From: Achromobacter sp. MFA1 R4
GTDB taxonomy: Bacteria > Pseudomonadota > Gammaproteobacteria > Burkholderiales > Burkholderiaceae_B
NCBI RefSeq assembly: GCF_900156745.1
Contig: NZ_LT707065.1
Span: 2,728,001 to 2,792,000 of the forward strand
Direction: 5' to 3'
Length of the DNA: 64,000 nucleotides
A model generated the notes under the pieces. It had not been told where the DNA came from and made no database searches. It saw only the letters and a list, made by a program, of their open reading frames with translations. A program made the position numbers and the translations under genes. Shown here in pieces: positions 16,936 through 26,316 of the stretch; the first letter of the stretch is position 1; every line of letters begins with the position of its first letter.

Positions 16936-17134
16936 GCGCGGGCGGCCCCGCCCCGCTGGCATCAGGACATACCCTCGAATCGGCCCCCCGGGCGGATTTA
17001 GTTCTTTCATCGGGCTTCAGGATTGTTCCAGTATGTAAATTCGGGTGCTAAAGTGCCAACCCTCAATCCAGTTCCTGCGGCGTCGTCCGAGTGGGGTATG
17101 CCCGGCCCGCGCCGCATCACCGCCACATTCGCGC

Positions 17135-18211
17135 ATGAAAAAAGCAGTACTGCTGGCCGCGGTTGCGGCAGGGTTGGCCGCGGGGGCCGCGCTCGGCGTT
17201 TTTGTGCCGCGCTGGCTGGCGTCGCCCGCCCCGACCGCCCAGGCCGTCTCCAAACCCGCTCCCGCCGCCCCGGCCCGGGTGGCCGTTGCCGCCGTCCAGG
17301 AAGTCCCCTTCGCGCGCGGGCTGTCGGCCGTCGGCAGCCTGCGTTCCGATGAGTCGGTCGTCCTGCGGCCGGAAGTGGCCGGGCGCATCCAGTCCATCGA
17401 ATTCAAGGAAGGCCAGCCCGTCAAGCAGGGCCAGCTCCTGATACGCCTGGATGACTCCGTGCCGCGCGCGGAACTGGCGCAGGCGCGCGCCAACCTGACG
17501 CTGGCGCAAAGCCATTACCGCCGCGCCGTCGAACTGCAGGGCAAGGGCTTCGTCAGCCAGCAGGCGCGCGACGAGTCGGCCAGCACGCTCAAGGTCCAGG
17601 AAGCCGCTGTGGCGCTGGCGCAGGCGCGGCTGGACAAGATGACCATCTCCGCCCCGTTTGCCGGCATCGTCGGCCTGCGCAGCGTGTCGGTCGGCGATTA
17701 CGTGAACCAGGGCCAGGACCTGGCGCCGCTCGAAGCGATCGACCCCCTGAAGGTGGACTTTCGCGTGCCCGAGATGTATCTGAGCAAAGTGGGCGTGGGC
17801 CAGCAGTTGACCCTGCGCCTGGACGCGCTGCCCGGGCAGGAACGCCGGGGGCTGGTGTACGCCGTGAGCCCGCTGGTCGACGCGGGCGGCAGGTCCATCC
17901 TGCTGCGCGCCACCGTGGCAAACCAGGACGGCGTGCTGCGGCCCGGCATGTTCGCCCGGGTGCAACTGCTCTTTAGCGAGGACAAGGCGCTGGTCGCGCC
18001 CGAGGCCGCGCTATCGCCGTCGGGCGAAACGCAGTACGTTTACCGGGTCGAGAACGGGGTGGCGAAGCGGCGCGAAGTGACCATCGGCGAACGGCGCGAG
18101 GGCCGCGTCGAGATCCTGACCGGCGTGGCCGCCAATGACATGCTGGTGGTTTCGGGCCTGCAGCGCGTGACGGATGGCGCGCCCGTCACCATCGTGGGCA
18201 ACGGCTCGTAG
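17135..18211 (+). CDS. RND efflux periplasmic adaptor (membrane fusion protein)
   Basis: A 358-residue adaptor. The N-terminus (MKKAVLLAAVAAGLAAGAALG) is a signal or anchor. A lipoyl/barrel-sandwich half (EVAGRIQSIEFKEGQPVKQG) is followed by an alpha-hairpin (LAQARANLTLAQSHYRRAVE), the second lipoyl half (APFAGIVGLRSVSVGDYVNQG) and the beta-barrel and membrane-proximal domains. It would link the RND permease, 33 bp downstream, to an outer-membrane channel. No TolC/OprM-type gene is in the unit. The start was chosen for the signal peptide; the frame extends upstream without good support. Confidence 0.9.
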   Translation: MKKAVLLAAVAAGLAAGAALGVFVPRWLASPAPTAQAVSKPAPAAPARVAVAAVQEVPFARGLSAVGSLRSDESVVLRPEVAGRIQSIEFKEGQPVKQGQLLIRLDDSVPRAELAQARANLTLAQSHYRRAVELQGKGFVSQQARDESASTLKVQEAAVALAQARLDKMTISAPFAGIVGLRSVSVGDYVNQGQDLAPLEAIDPLKVDFRVPEMYLSKVGVGQQLTLRLDALPGQERRGLVYAVSPLVDAGGRSILLRATVANQDGVLRPGMFARVQLLFSEDKALVAPEAALSPSGETQYVYRVENGVAKRREVTIGERREGRVEILTGVAANDMLVVSGLQRVTDGAPVTIVGNGS

Positions 18212-18244
18212 CGCCGGCCCTTCCACACTTTCAGCGGTAGCGCC

Positions 18245-21200
18245 ATGCGTATCTCGGAAACCTGTATCAAGCGGCCGGTGTTCGCGTCGGTCCTGTCGCT
18301 GGTCATCGTGCTGATCGGCCTGATCTCGTATTCGCGCCTGACCGTGCGCGAATACCCCAAGATCGACGAGCCCATCGTGTCGGTGGACACCACCTACAAG
18401 GGCGCGTCTCCCGAGGTGATTGAATCGCAGGTGACCAAGCCGCTGGAAGACCAGTTGGCGGGCATCGAGGGCGTGGACGTCATGACCTCGCGCAGCCGTT
18501 CCGAACGCAGCCTCATCAATATCAAGTTCAACCTGTCGCGCGACCCGGATGCCGCGGCGGCCGAAGTGCGCGACAAGGTGTCGCGCGCGCGGCGCTTCCT
18601 GCCCGACGAAATCGACGAGCCCATCATCGGCAAGGTCGAGGCGGACTCCCAGCCCATCATCTACATCGCGGTGGAGTCGGGTTCTTTTTCGGCGATCCAG
18701 ACGTCCGACTACATCAACCGCTATATCAAGACGCGCCTGTCGGTGTTGCCGGGCGCGGCGGAAGTGCGTGTCTTTGGCGAGCGCCTGCCGTCCATGCGCA
18801 TCTACGTGGACCGCGACAAGCTGGCGGCCTACGGCCTGACGGTGCAGGACGTGGAGGCTGCGCTGCGCAGCCAGAACGTGGAAATTCCGGCGGGCCGCAT
18901 CGAGTCGCGTGCCCGGGAATTCTCGGTGGTCTCGGCGACCGACTTGCAGACCCCCGCCCAGTTCGAGGACGTGATCGTCGCCAACGTGAAGGGATACCCG
19001 GTGCGGCTGCGGGACGTGTCCAAGGTGGAGATCGCCGCCGCCAATGACCGGATCCTGTCGCGCTTTAACGGCAAGCCGGCCATCAATATCGGGGTCACGC
19101 GGCAGTCGACCGCCAACCCGCTCGAACTCTCCAAGGCGGCGCGCGAGGAAGTGGCGCGGCTGAACGAAACCCTGCCTGCGGGCATGAAGCTGAACATCGC
19201 CTACGACTCGTCGGTGTTCATCGAGCGTTCCATCGATTCCGTGTTCCACACCATTCTCGAAGCCATTGTCCTGGTGGTGCTGGTGATCTTCTTTTTCCTG
19301 CGCAATCTGCGCGCCAGCATCATTCCCATCGTCACCATTCCGGTGTCGCTGGTGGGCGCCTGCGCCCTGATGTACCTGTTCGGCTTTTCAATCAACACGC
19401 TGACGCTGCTGGCCATGGTGCTGGCGATCGGGCTGGTGGTGGACGACGCGATCGTGGTGCTGGAGAACATCTACCGCCACATCGAGGACGGCATGCCGCG
19501 CAAGGAAGCGGCGCTGCGGGGGTCGAAGGAAATCGGCTTCGCGGTGGTCGCCATGACCATGACGCTGGTCACCGTGTATGCGCCGCTGGCCTTCGCCACG
19601 GGCCGCACGGGCCGGCTGTTCATCGAATTCGCGCTGGCGCTGGCGGGCGCGGTGCTGGTGTCCGGCTTCGTGGCGCTGACGCTCACGCCCATGATGTGTT
19701 CGGTGCTGCTGCGGCACGAAAGCAGCCACAGCCGCTGGTACAACCTGATCGAAGGCTGGCTCAACGCCATGAGCAATGGCTACCGGCGCATGCTGGGCGC
19801 GTCGCTGCGGCATCGCTGGGTGGTGGTGGTGATCGGGCTGGCCGTGGCGGCGGGCAGTGGCGTGCTGTTCAAGGTGGTCAAGAGCGAACTGGCGCCGGTC
19901 GAGGACCGCGGCGTGGTGTTCGGCCTCGTCAGCTCGCCCGAGGGCGCCACGCTGAACTACACGCTGGACAGCATGCTGGGCATCGAAAAGTTCTATGCCG
20001 ACATCCCCGAGGCCAGCGGCAGCCAGGTCACCGTGGGCTTTCCGACGGTCACGGACGGCACCGCGATCCTGCGCCTCAAGCCCTGGGAAGAACGCGAGCG
20101 CAAGCAGCAGACCATCACGCAGCAGTTGCAGCCGCAGTTCGCGTCGCTGCCGGGCGTGCGCGCCTTCCCGACCAATCCGCCGTCGCTGGGCCAGTCGGCG
20201 CGTTCCAAGCCGGTGGAATTCCTCATCATGAGCCAGGCCTCGTATGAAGAGCTGGCGCGGCTGACCGGCATCTTCCTGGCCGAATTGCGCAAGTATCCGG
20301 GGCTGCTGAACCTGGACACCGACCTGCGCCTGAACACGCCCGAGCTGCGCGTGCGCGTGGACCGCGACAAGATGGCCGACGTGGGCGCCAACGTGGACGT
20401 CGTGGGCCGCACGCTCGAATCCATGCTGGGCGGCCGCCAGGTCACCCGCTACAAGGACGAAGGCGAGCAATACGATGTGATCGTGCAGGTGACCCCGCGC
20501 GACCGCGCCAATCCCACCGACATCTCGGGCATCTACGTGCGCGCGCGTGACGGCAGCATGGTCCAGCTGGACAACCTGCTGGGCGTGCACGAAGGCGTGT
20601 CGCCGCAGTCGCTCAACCACTTCAACCGCCTGCGTGCCGTGAAGATCGACGCGGCGGTCGCGCCCGGCTACGCGCTGGGCGAAGTCCTGGAGCACATGCA
20701 CCAGGTGGCGCGCGAGGTCCTGCCCAACACCATCATCACGGACCTGGACGGCCAGTCGCGCGAGTTCCGCGATTCGTCGGGCAGCATCTACCTGGTCTTC
20801 GCGATGGCGCTGGCCTTCATCTACCTGGTGCTGGCCGCTCAGTTCGAGAGCTGGCGCAATCCATTCATCATCATGCTGTCCGTGCCGCTGTCCATGACCG
20901 GCGCGCTGCTGGCGCTGTGGCTGACGGGCGGCACGCTGTCGATCTACAGCCAGATCGGCCTCATCACGCTGGTCGGGCTGATCACCAAGCACGGCATCCT
21001 CATCGTGGAATTCACGAACCAGCTCCGCGACGAGGGCAGGGAACTGTACGAAGCCGTGGTCGAAGCCAGCGTGCTGCGCCTGCGCCCCATCCTGATGACG
21101 ACCGGCGCCATGGTGCTCGGCACGGTGCCCCTGGCGCTGTCGACGGGGGCGGGGGCCGAATCGCGCCAGCAGATCGGCTGGGTTCTGGTCGGCGGGCTGA

Positions 21201-21343
21201 TGCTGGGTACACTACTGACCTTGTTCGTCGTGCCGGTGGCCTACACGCTGATTGCCGCCGCACGCAAGAAGCCAGGCAAGACCGGCAGCGAAGCGCCTCA
21301 TGCGCACACGCCGCCCGCCTCGCAGCCCCAAGCGTCGGAATAG
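18245..21343 (+). CDS. RND multidrug efflux permease (HAE-1 type)
   Basis: A 1032-residue inner-membrane pump of the AcrB/MexB superfamily. The first membrane helix (VFASVLSLVIVLIGLISY) is followed by a large porter domain. A helix block includes LAIGLVVDDAIVVLENIYRH with the paired Asp of the proton relay. A second periplasmic loop and six more helices follow; FEFTNQ-like and GAGAESRQQIG signatures are near the end. It exports drugs or other amphiphiles with proton antiport. It forms an operon with the adaptor upstream and is followed 6 bp later by dnaQ, so dnaQ may be partly read through from this operon. Confidence 0.93.
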   Translation: MRISETCIKRPVFASVLSLVIVLIGLISYSRLTVREYPKIDEPIVSVDTTYKGASPEVIESQVTKPLEDQLAGIEGVDVMTSRSRSERSLINIKFNLSRDPDAAAAEVRDKVSRARRFLPDEIDEPIIGKVEADSQPIIYIAVESGSFSAIQTSDYINRYIKTRLSVLPGAAEVRVFGERLPSMRIYVDRDKLAAYGLTVQDVEAALRSQNVEIPAGRIESRAREFSVVSATDLQTPAQFEDVIVANVKGYPVRLRDVSKVEIAAANDRILSRFNGKPAINIGVTRQSTANPLELSKAAREEVARLNETLPAGMKLNIAYDSSVFIERSIDSVFHTILEAIVLVVLVIFFFLRNLRASIIPIVTIPVSLVGACALMYLFGFSINTLTLLAMVLAIGLVVDDAIVVLENIYRHIEDGMPRKEAALRGSKEIGFAVVAMTMTLVTVYAPLAFATGRTGRLFIEFALALAGAVLVSGFVALTLTPMMCSVLLRHESSHSRWYNLIEGWLNAMSNGYRRMLGASLRHRWVVVVIGLAVAAGSGVLFKVVKSELAPVEDRGVVFGLVSSPEGATLNYTLDSMLGIEKFYADIPEASGSQVTVGFPTVTDGTAILRLKPWEERERKQQTITQQLQPQFASLPGVRAFPTNPPSLGQSARSKPVEFLIMSQASYEELARLTGIFLAELRKYPGLLNLDTDLRLNTPELRVRVDRDKMADVGANVDVVGRTLESMLGGRQVTRYKDEGEQYDVIVQVTPRDRANPTDISGIYVRARDGSMVQLDNLLGVHEGVSPQSLNHFNRLRAVKIDAAVAPGYALGEVLEHMHQVAREVLPNTIITDLDGQSREFRDSSGSIYLVFAMALAFIYLVLAAQFESWRNPFIIMLSVPLSMTGALLALWLTGGTLSIYSQIGLITLVGLITKHGILIVEFTNQLRDEGRELYEAVVEASVLRLRPILMTTGAMVLGTVPLALSTGAGAESRQQIGWVLVGGLMLGTLLTLFVVPVAYTLIAAARKKPGKTGSEAPHAHTPPASQPQASE

Positions 21344-21349
21344 TGAGTT

Positions 21350-22075
21350 ATGCGCCAGATCATCTTTGACACGGAAACCACCGGACTGGACCCTGCCCAG
21401 GGCCATCGCATCGTCGAAATCGGTTGCGTGGAGATCGTCAACCGCACGGCGACGGGCAACAACCTGCACATCTACCTGAACCCGGACCGCGACAGCGATC
21501 CCGAGGCGCTGGCGGTGCACGGCCTGACCACCGAATTCCTGTCGGACAAGCCGCGCTTTGCCGAGATCGCCGACGAATTCGTCACCTTCATCCAGGGCGC
21601 CGAACTGATCGCGCACAACGCCGCGTTCGACGTCAAGTTTTTCAACGCCGAACTCGCGAAGATCGGCCGCGGCCCGATCACCGACTTCTGCGAAACCGTC
21701 ACCGATTCGCTGCTGCACGCGCGCTCGCTGTTCCCCGGCAAGCGCAATTCGCTGGACGCGCTGTGCGACCGCTTCGGCATCTCGAACGCGCATCGCACGC
21801 TGCACGGCGCATTGCTCGACTCGCAGCTGCTGGCGGAAGTCTGGCTGGCGATGACGCGGGGCCAGGACGCGCTGCTGATCGACGTGGACGACAATGCCGG
21901 CGCCAGCAGCGGCGGCGTGGTGCTGGCCAGGTTCGACGCGTCCGGCCTGCCGGTCCTGAAGGCCAGCGCCGAAGAACTGGCCGAGCACGACGCCTATCTC
22001 GCCGCCCTGGACAAAGCCGTGAGCGGCGAGTGCGTGTGGCGCAAGCTCGAAGCGCCCGTGGCCGCGCCGGCTTGA
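21350..22075 (+). CDS. dnaQ: DNA polymerase III epsilon subunit (proofreading exonuclease)
   Basis: A 241-residue DEDDh 3'-5' exonuclease: Exo I is IFDTETTGLD, Exo II is AHNAAFDVKFFN, Exo III carries HGALLDSQLLAEVW. The C-terminal tail (from about 190) would bind the alpha subunit. It starts 6 bp after the RND permease stop and is followed by a tRNA gene with its own promoter. Confidence 0.94.
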   Translation: MRQIIFDTETTGLDPAQGHRIVEIGCVEIVNRTATGNNLHIYLNPDRDSDPEALAVHGLTTEFLSDKPRFAEIADEFVTFIQGAELIAHNAAFDVKFFNAELAKIGRGPITDFCETVTDSLLHARSLFPGKRNSLDALCDRFGISNAHRTLHGALLDSQLLAEVWLAMTRGQDALLIDVDDNAGASSGGVVLARFDASGLPVLKASAEELAEHDAYLAALDKAVSGECVWRKLEAPVAAPA

Positions 22076-22092
22076 AGTTTTTAAGGGGCGGC

Positions 22093-22122
22093 TTGCACGC
22101 GTATAAAAATCCGTGCTATTAT
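22093..22122 (+). promoter_or_regulatory. Promoter of tRNA-Val
   Basis: TTGCAC (22093-22098) and TATTAT (22117-22122) are separated by 18 nt, placing the start of transcription a few bases before the tRNA 5' end at 22136. An A/T-rich stretch lies between the two hexamers. Confidence 0.6.
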
Positions 22123-22135
22123 TTCGCCTCTTTCG

Positions 22136-22210
22136 GGGTGGTTAGCTCAGTGGTAGAGCACTGCCTTCACACGGCAGGGGTCACTGGTTCGAACCCAGTA
22201 CTACCCACCA
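22136..22210 (+). tRNA. tRNA-Val (anticodon CAC)
   Basis: A 75-nt tRNA with CCA encoded. The acceptor stem GGGTGGT pairs with ACTACCC (one G-U). The D-arm is GCTCAGTGGTAGAGC. The anticodon stem CTGCC/GGCAG encloses TTCACAC, giving anticodon CAC, which reads GTG. The T-arm is CTGGTTCGAACCCAG. All arms fold without mismatch apart from the wobble. Confidence 0.95.
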
Positions 22211-22317
22211 AAGACCTTCCAAGGCTGTCTGGCCTTTGAAGCGCCCCAGAGAAGCAATGCCCGTATCGCACACAGTTTTATCGCGGCGCCGGTGTTGTTC
22301 TTCTTCGGGCAATAAGC

Positions 22318-22348
22318 AAAAAGCCAACCTTCATCGGTTGGCTTTTTT
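22318..22348 (+). terminator. Intrinsic terminator downstream of tRNA-Val
   Basis: AGCCAACC (22322-22329) and GGTTGGCT (22336-22343) form a perfect 8-bp stem with a 6-nt loop, preceded by an A-run and followed by a T-run. It would end the tRNA transcript about 110 bases after the tRNA. Nothing else is evident in the 22211-22317 spacer. Confidence 0.8.
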
Positions 22349-22497
22349 GTTTTTGATTCATTAACCTTCTTCTGATCTGCCGCAAACCGGCCCTTTCCGG
22401 TTGCGCCAAGCCTGTTCCACGCCTGTCTATCATTAATAAGACGGCGATTGATCGCCAGGGTCGATCGCCAGGATTGACCGCAAAACAGGAGAAGGCC

Positions 22498-22665
22498 ATG
22501 GGTCCGCATACCAACACCATGCTTATCATCATCGTCACTGGCGTGGCGCTCATGTTGATCGGCTTCGGGTTTCGTGACCGCAATCTTGGCATGACCTTGA
22601 TGGGGCTGGGCCTGGTCACCGCCATCGGCGCGATCATTTACAAGGCTTACATCACTTTCTATTGA
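22498..22665 (+). CDS. Small two-helix membrane protein (55 aa)
   Basis: A 55-residue protein with two hydrophobic helices (MLIIIVTGVALMLIGFGF and MTLMGLGLVTAIGAIIY) separated by a short charged turn (RDRN). The ATG at 22498 has AGGAG about 6 nt upstream, which supports translation and this start over one at 22474. It is a stand-alone gene after the tRNA terminator. I do not recognise a function; the size and layout suit a small inner-membrane protein. Confidence 0.6.
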   Translation: MGPHTNTMLIIIVTGVALMLIGFGFRDRNLGMTLMGLGLVTAIGAIIYKAYITFY

Positions 22666-22686
22666 CGGCCCGCCTGTCTGGCGGCG

Positions 22687-23154
22687 TCAGCCGTTTTGCG
22701 CCTGCTGCCGGGCAACCCGCGCCAGCAGGGTGTCGAGCTGGTTCGCAAACGCCTTGCGGTCGGCCTGGCTGAACGACGACGGGCCGCCCGTGTCCACGCC
22801 GCTGGCGCGCAGTTCTTCCATCATGTCCCGCAGCGCCAGACGTTCCCGGATGGTTTCCGGCGAATAGCGTTCACCGCGCGGGTTGAGGGCCATCGCCCCT
22901 TTTTCCAGCACCTGCGCGGCCAGCGGGATGTCGCCGGTGATGACCAGATGGCCTTCCTGCACGCGCTCCGCGATGTGCGCGTCCGCCACGTCGAAGCCGC
23001 GCGGCACCTGCACGGCCCGGATCAGCGGCGACGGCGGCGTGTAGAGCGCCTGGTTGGCCACCAGCGTCAAAGGCACCTGCCAGCGCTGCGCGGCGCGGTA
23101 CAGGATGTCCTTGATGACGGCGGGGCAGGCGTCCGCGTCGACCCAGATATGCAT
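22687..23154 (-). CDS. YaiI/YqxD family (DUF188) protein, PIN-like
   Basis: A 155-residue protein starting [18 protein letters not shown], the hallmark N-terminus of DUF188. [35 protein letters not shown] follows the acidic residues of this PIN-like fold, suggesting a metal-dependent nuclease, not proven for the family. Its start is 5 bases beyond the stop of an upstream 88-residue gene, so translation is probably coupled. Confidence 0.88.
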   Translation of the reverse strand: MHIWVDADACPAVIKDILYRAAQRWQVPLTLVANQALYTPPSPLIRAVQVPRGFDVADAHIAERVQEGHLVITGDIPLAAQVLEKGAMALNPRGERYSPETIRERLALRDMMEELRASGVDTGGPSSFSQADRKAFANQLDTLLARVARQQAQNG

Positions 23155-23159
23155 CGCGC

Positions 23160-23426
23160 TCAGGCGCCCAGCGCCGTCTGCAGCGCCTCGGCCACGATGT
23201 CGTTGGTGGATACGCCGCGCTCGGCGGCGGCGGCGCGCAGCTTGTCGGCCTGCGCCTGGGACAGTTTCAGCGGAAACGGCACCAGGCCGGCGGCCTGGTC
23301 GAGCTTGCGCTGTTCGCGGCGGTCGGGCGCCTGCGAAGCGGCGCCAAAGCGGTCCGGCGTGGCGGCCTGCTTGAGCTGGCCGGCCAGCTTGAGGGCCTGG
23401 TTCTTTTGGAGGTCGAATTTGTTCAT
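23160..23426 (-). CDS. Conserved hypothetical protein (88 aa) upstream of yaiI
   Basis: An 88-residue basic protein. The C-terminal 45 residues ([19 protein letters not shown], then [13 protein letters not shown]) look like a ribbon-helix-helix or short helical segment, so a DNA-binding or antitoxin-like role is possible but unproven. Pairing with a PIN-like YaiI gene immediately downstream recalls antitoxin/PIN-toxin layouts, but YaiI proteins are not classical VapC toxins. A GGAATTCC-like sequence precedes the ATG. Confidence 0.6.
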   Translation of the reverse strand: MNKFDLQKNQALKLAGQLKQAATPDRFGAASQAPDRREQRKLDQAAGLVPFPLKLSQAQADKLRAAAAERGVSTNDIVAEALQTALGA

Positions 23427-23467
23427 CGGAATTCCTGAAATGGAGCGCCATCATAAGCGCAACGGCC

Positions 23468-24964
23468 TCATTGCGGCTTGCCGTGCTCCAGGGCGGCGAT
23501 GCCTTCCTCGGCGCCATCGTGCAGGGGCACGCTCAGGCCAAGCCGGGCGGTGGCCACGGACACCTGCGATCCCTGGGTCGAGCCGGCCGCCAGCAGGTCC
23601 TGCCCGGCCTGGTACACGGCGCGCACCACCACCAGCGCCTCGTCGCGCGTCAGGTCAGTGGTGGTCAGCATCAGCGCGGCCATGCCCACGGTGGGAATGC
23701 CTTCCGGCTGGTTGGGATACGTGCCCGCCGCGATGTCCAGCGGCATCAGCACGCTGTCGCCGGATGTCAGGGTCTTGATGGCGGCCAGGTCCAGGGGCAG
23801 CAGCTTGAGTTGCGCCGGAATCAGCGCGTCCCGCAGCGGCGTGGCCGGCACGCCGATCACCTGGGCGGCGGCGTCCACCGCGCCGGAGCGCAGGAGCGGC
23901 AGGGCCGCGACGAACGGGGTGTCCGACACCTGAAAATCGCGGCCGGCCTGCAGTCCATGCGCGGCCAGCACGGTTTCCAGCGTGGCCCGCACCGCCGAGC
24001 CCTCCGGACCCAATGCGATCGTCTTGCCCTTCAGGTCCGCCACGCCGCGCAGCGCCGGGTCGTCGCGCACGACGATGTGGACCATTTCCGGATACAGGCT
24101 GCCCAGCGCGCGCAGGCTGGTGAACGGGCCTTGCCCCGCGAACGGGCCCTTGCCCTCGTAAGCCATCCGGGCCGTGTCGGCCTGCGCCAGTCCCACCACG
24201 GCGTCGCCGCTGCGCAGCAGCGCGATGTTGTCGGCGCCGCCGCCGGTGATCAGGGGCGACACGCGAATCTGGCGCGCGCGCGCCACCTCGCTCAGGGCGC
24301 GGGCAAAGGCCAGGTATTCGCCGCGGTCCGGGCCGCCGGCCAGGGGATAGCCTTGCTGCAACCGGGCCAGCCGGCCGTTGATGCGGGCCACCGAGCGCTC
24401 CAGTTCCTGCTGCACCACATGTTGCGCCGTGCTGGACGCGCTGTAGGTCACCGAATGCGTGATCTGGTCCAGCGTGTCCAGGAGCTGGCGCGTCACCGGG
24501 GGCGGCGCGCCCGTGTCCAGCGAGGGCGCTTCGGCGGCCTTGAACCCGGCAGGCGTCACAAGCCGCCAGTCGCCTTCTTCTTTGCGGTAAATGGCGCTGG
24601 CGTGGGCGACGATGCGATCGCCGGCCTGGTTGCCGCCGGATTTCACGCCGCTGATGCTGCGGGGGCCGGCGCCCAGCAGCGTCACCAGCGAGGCCGCGCC
24701 AGGCTGGTCCCACGCGCCCAGCGAGACATCGCGCGCAAGCTCCAGTTCGACGTCGAAATAGACCACGCGCCGGGTTTCGCCGGCCGGCGCGGTGCTGTCG
24801 GATGCCGATCCCATGCGCCGGAGGTCGGCGATGCGGAACAGGCCCTGCCCATAGGTGGCGTCCAGGCTGCGCTCGACGTCGGCGCGCAGCGCGTCCGCGT
24901 CCGGCGCGCGGCTGCAGGCGGCAAGCAGCACGCACAGCAGGGCGATCAGCAGTCTTTTGAACAT
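23468..24964 (-). CDS. TAXI-family solute-binding lipoprotein with extra N-terminal domain
   Basis: A 498-residue lipoprotein ([18 protein letters not shown]). The C-terminal 330 residues match TAXI-type binding proteins of TRAP transporters: [20 protein letters not shown] core, [50 protein letters not shown] proteins are usually about 320 residues; here about 150 residues ([18 protein letters not shown] onward) precede the domain, with no match I recognise. No TRAP permease is present: the gene follows gltS, whose stop lies two bases before this ATG. GGGAGGG near the gltS end is its ribosome site. Ligand unknown, possibly glutamate or another carboxylate. Confidence 0.8.
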   Translation of the reverse strand: MFKRLLIALLCVLLAACSRAPDADALRADVERSLDATYGQGLFRIADLRRMGSASDSTAPAGETRRVVYFDVELELARDVSLGAWDQPGAASLVTLLGAGPRSISGVKSGGNQAGDRIVAHASAIYRKEEGDWRLVTPAGFKAAEAPSLDTGAPPPVTRQLLDTLDQITHSVTYSASSTAQHVVQQELERSVARINGRLARLQQGYPLAGGPDRGEYLAFARALSEVARARQIRVSPLITGGGADNIALLRSGDAVVGLAQADTARMAYEGKGPFAGQGPFTSLRALGSLYPEMVHIVVRDDPALRGVADLKGKTIALGPEGSAVRATLETVLAAHGLQAGRDFQVSDTPFVAALPLLRSGAVDAAAQVIGVPATPLRDALIPAQLKLLPLDLAAIKTLTSGDSVLMPLDIAAGTYPNQPEGIPTVGMAALMLTTTDLTRDEALVVVRAVYQAGQDLLAAGSTQGSQVSVATARLGLSVPLHDGAEEGIAALEHGKPQ

Positions 24965-24966
24965 GG

Positions 24967-26175
24967 CTAAATCCCTCCCACGAAAGGCAAGGAGATCAGC
25001 GTGCTCAGGATGATCACGTTCAGGATGTCGATCAGGAACGCGCCGGTGACCGGGACCACGATGAAGGCTTCGGGGGCGGGACCGTGGCGGCGCGTCAGCG
25101 CCTGCATGTTGGCGATGGCGGTGGCGGTCGCGCCCAGCGCGAAGCCGCAGAACGCCGCGGACATGATCGCGGCCTCGTAGTCGCGCTTGAGCATCCGGAA
25201 CACGACCCAGGCGGCGTACAGCGCGCAGAACAGCGTCTGCACCACCAGCATCAACGCCAGCGGACCGGCCAGGCGGGCGACGCTGGAAAGGTCCAGCGTC
25301 ATCATCGTCATGCCCAGGAACAGCGACAGCGAGATCGTTCCGATGATGTCGGTGGCGCGGTCGTCCAGCTTGATGCCCACCAGCGGCCCGGCGTTGCGGA
25401 TCACCACGCCCGTGGCCAGGCACCACAGGAAATTGGGCAGGCTGACCGGAGCGTCTTCCACCATGGCCGCCAGGAAGCCGCCCACCACCAGGCAGACGAA
25501 GGCCGCCGTCAGGGACAGGATGAACGTCCCGGGCGTGGGCGGCGTTTGCGCCTCGTCCTGGTCGACGGCCTGTTGCCCTTCGGCCGCCTTCTGATCCAGG
25601 CCGCCCGACACCTTGTGCCGGCGCATGATCCATTCCGCGACCGGTCCGCCGACGACGCCGCCCAGCACCAATCCCAGCGTGGCGGCCGTCATGGCCAGCG
25701 GCATCACGTCCTGGATGTTGTTGAAGTCGGCAAAGCGCGTCGCGTAGGCCGCGCCGGTGCCATGGCCGCCCACCAGCGTGATCGTGCCGCCCAAGAGGCC
25801 CATGAGCGGATGCATGTCCAGGAGCCATGCCATGCCCAGCCCCACCGCATTCTGCAGCACCAGGAAAGGGATCAGCGCCAGCAGGAAGGCGATGAGCCGG
25901 GGGCCGCCCTTGGCCAGCAGCTTGAGGTTGGCCGTCAGGCCGATGCACCCGAAGAACAGTAGCAGCAGCGTGGGCTTGATGCTGGTCTCGAGCGAGACGG
26001 CCAGGCCGCCCCAGGTCGACAGCAGGTAGGCCAGCACCGCAAACAGCAGGCCCCCCACGATGGGGTCGGGGATGCTGTAGCGCCCCAGGATGCCGATCCG
26101 CGTGGTCATGACCCGTCCGACGACGAGCACCAGGCAGCAGGCGAGGAAAGATTGGACGGGCGAAAGGGAGATCAT
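24967..26175 (-). CDS. gltS: Sodium/glutamate symporter
   Basis: A 402-residue membrane protein of the ESS family that imports glutamate with Na+. GGHGTGAAYATRFADFNNI and FCGFALGATATAIANMQALTRRHGPAP are the two inverted-repeat selectivity loops of GltS. About 10-12 membrane helices are visible. GAAGG lies about 5 nt before the ATG. It heads a two-gene unit with the TAXI lipoprotein. Confidence 0.92.
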   Translation of the reverse strand: MISLSPVQSFLACCLVLVVGRVMTTRIGILGRYSIPDPIVGGLLFAVLAYLLSTWGGLAVSLETSIKPTLLLLFFGCIGLTANLKLLAKGGPRLIAFLLALIPFLVLQNAVGLGMAWLLDMHPLMGLLGGTITLVGGHGTGAAYATRFADFNNIQDVMPLAMTAATLGLVLGGVVGGPVAEWIMRRHKVSGGLDQKAAEGQQAVDQDEAQTPPTPGTFILSLTAAFVCLVVGGFLAAMVEDAPVSLPNFLWCLATGVVIRNAGPLVGIKLDDRATDIIGTISLSLFLGMTMMTLDLSSVARLAGPLALMLVVQTLFCALYAAWVVFRMLKRDYEAAIMSAAFCGFALGATATAIANMQALTRRHGPAPEAFIVVPVTGAFLIDILNVIILSTLISLPFVGGI

Positions 26176-26185
26176 ACGAACCTTC

Positions 26186-26202
26186 GCGCCCCGTCGGGGC
26201 GC
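26186..26202 (-). promoter_or_regulatory. GC hairpin next to the gltS ribosome site
   Basis: GCGCCCC (26186-26192) and GGGGCGC (26196-26202) form a perfect 7-bp stem with a 3-nt loop in the gltS leader. It abuts the GAAGG site on the minus strand (26181-26185), so it could restrict ribosome access. No riboswitch class was recognised. Confidence 0.35.
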
Positions 26203-26316
26203 AGCAAGTCAGGCTATACAAACCATTTGCTGCCGCATCGCTCGCGGACTGTGAACCTATCTTACGACCAGCCAAGCCCCGCTGTACACGGGAAAGGCGC
26301 GACGCCTGTTGTCGCG

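Noticed and set aside
22136..22210. tRNA-Val as an integration site for a genomic island
   Set aside because: No integrase, no repeated 3' tRNA fragment and no change of composition follow; the downstream genes look native.
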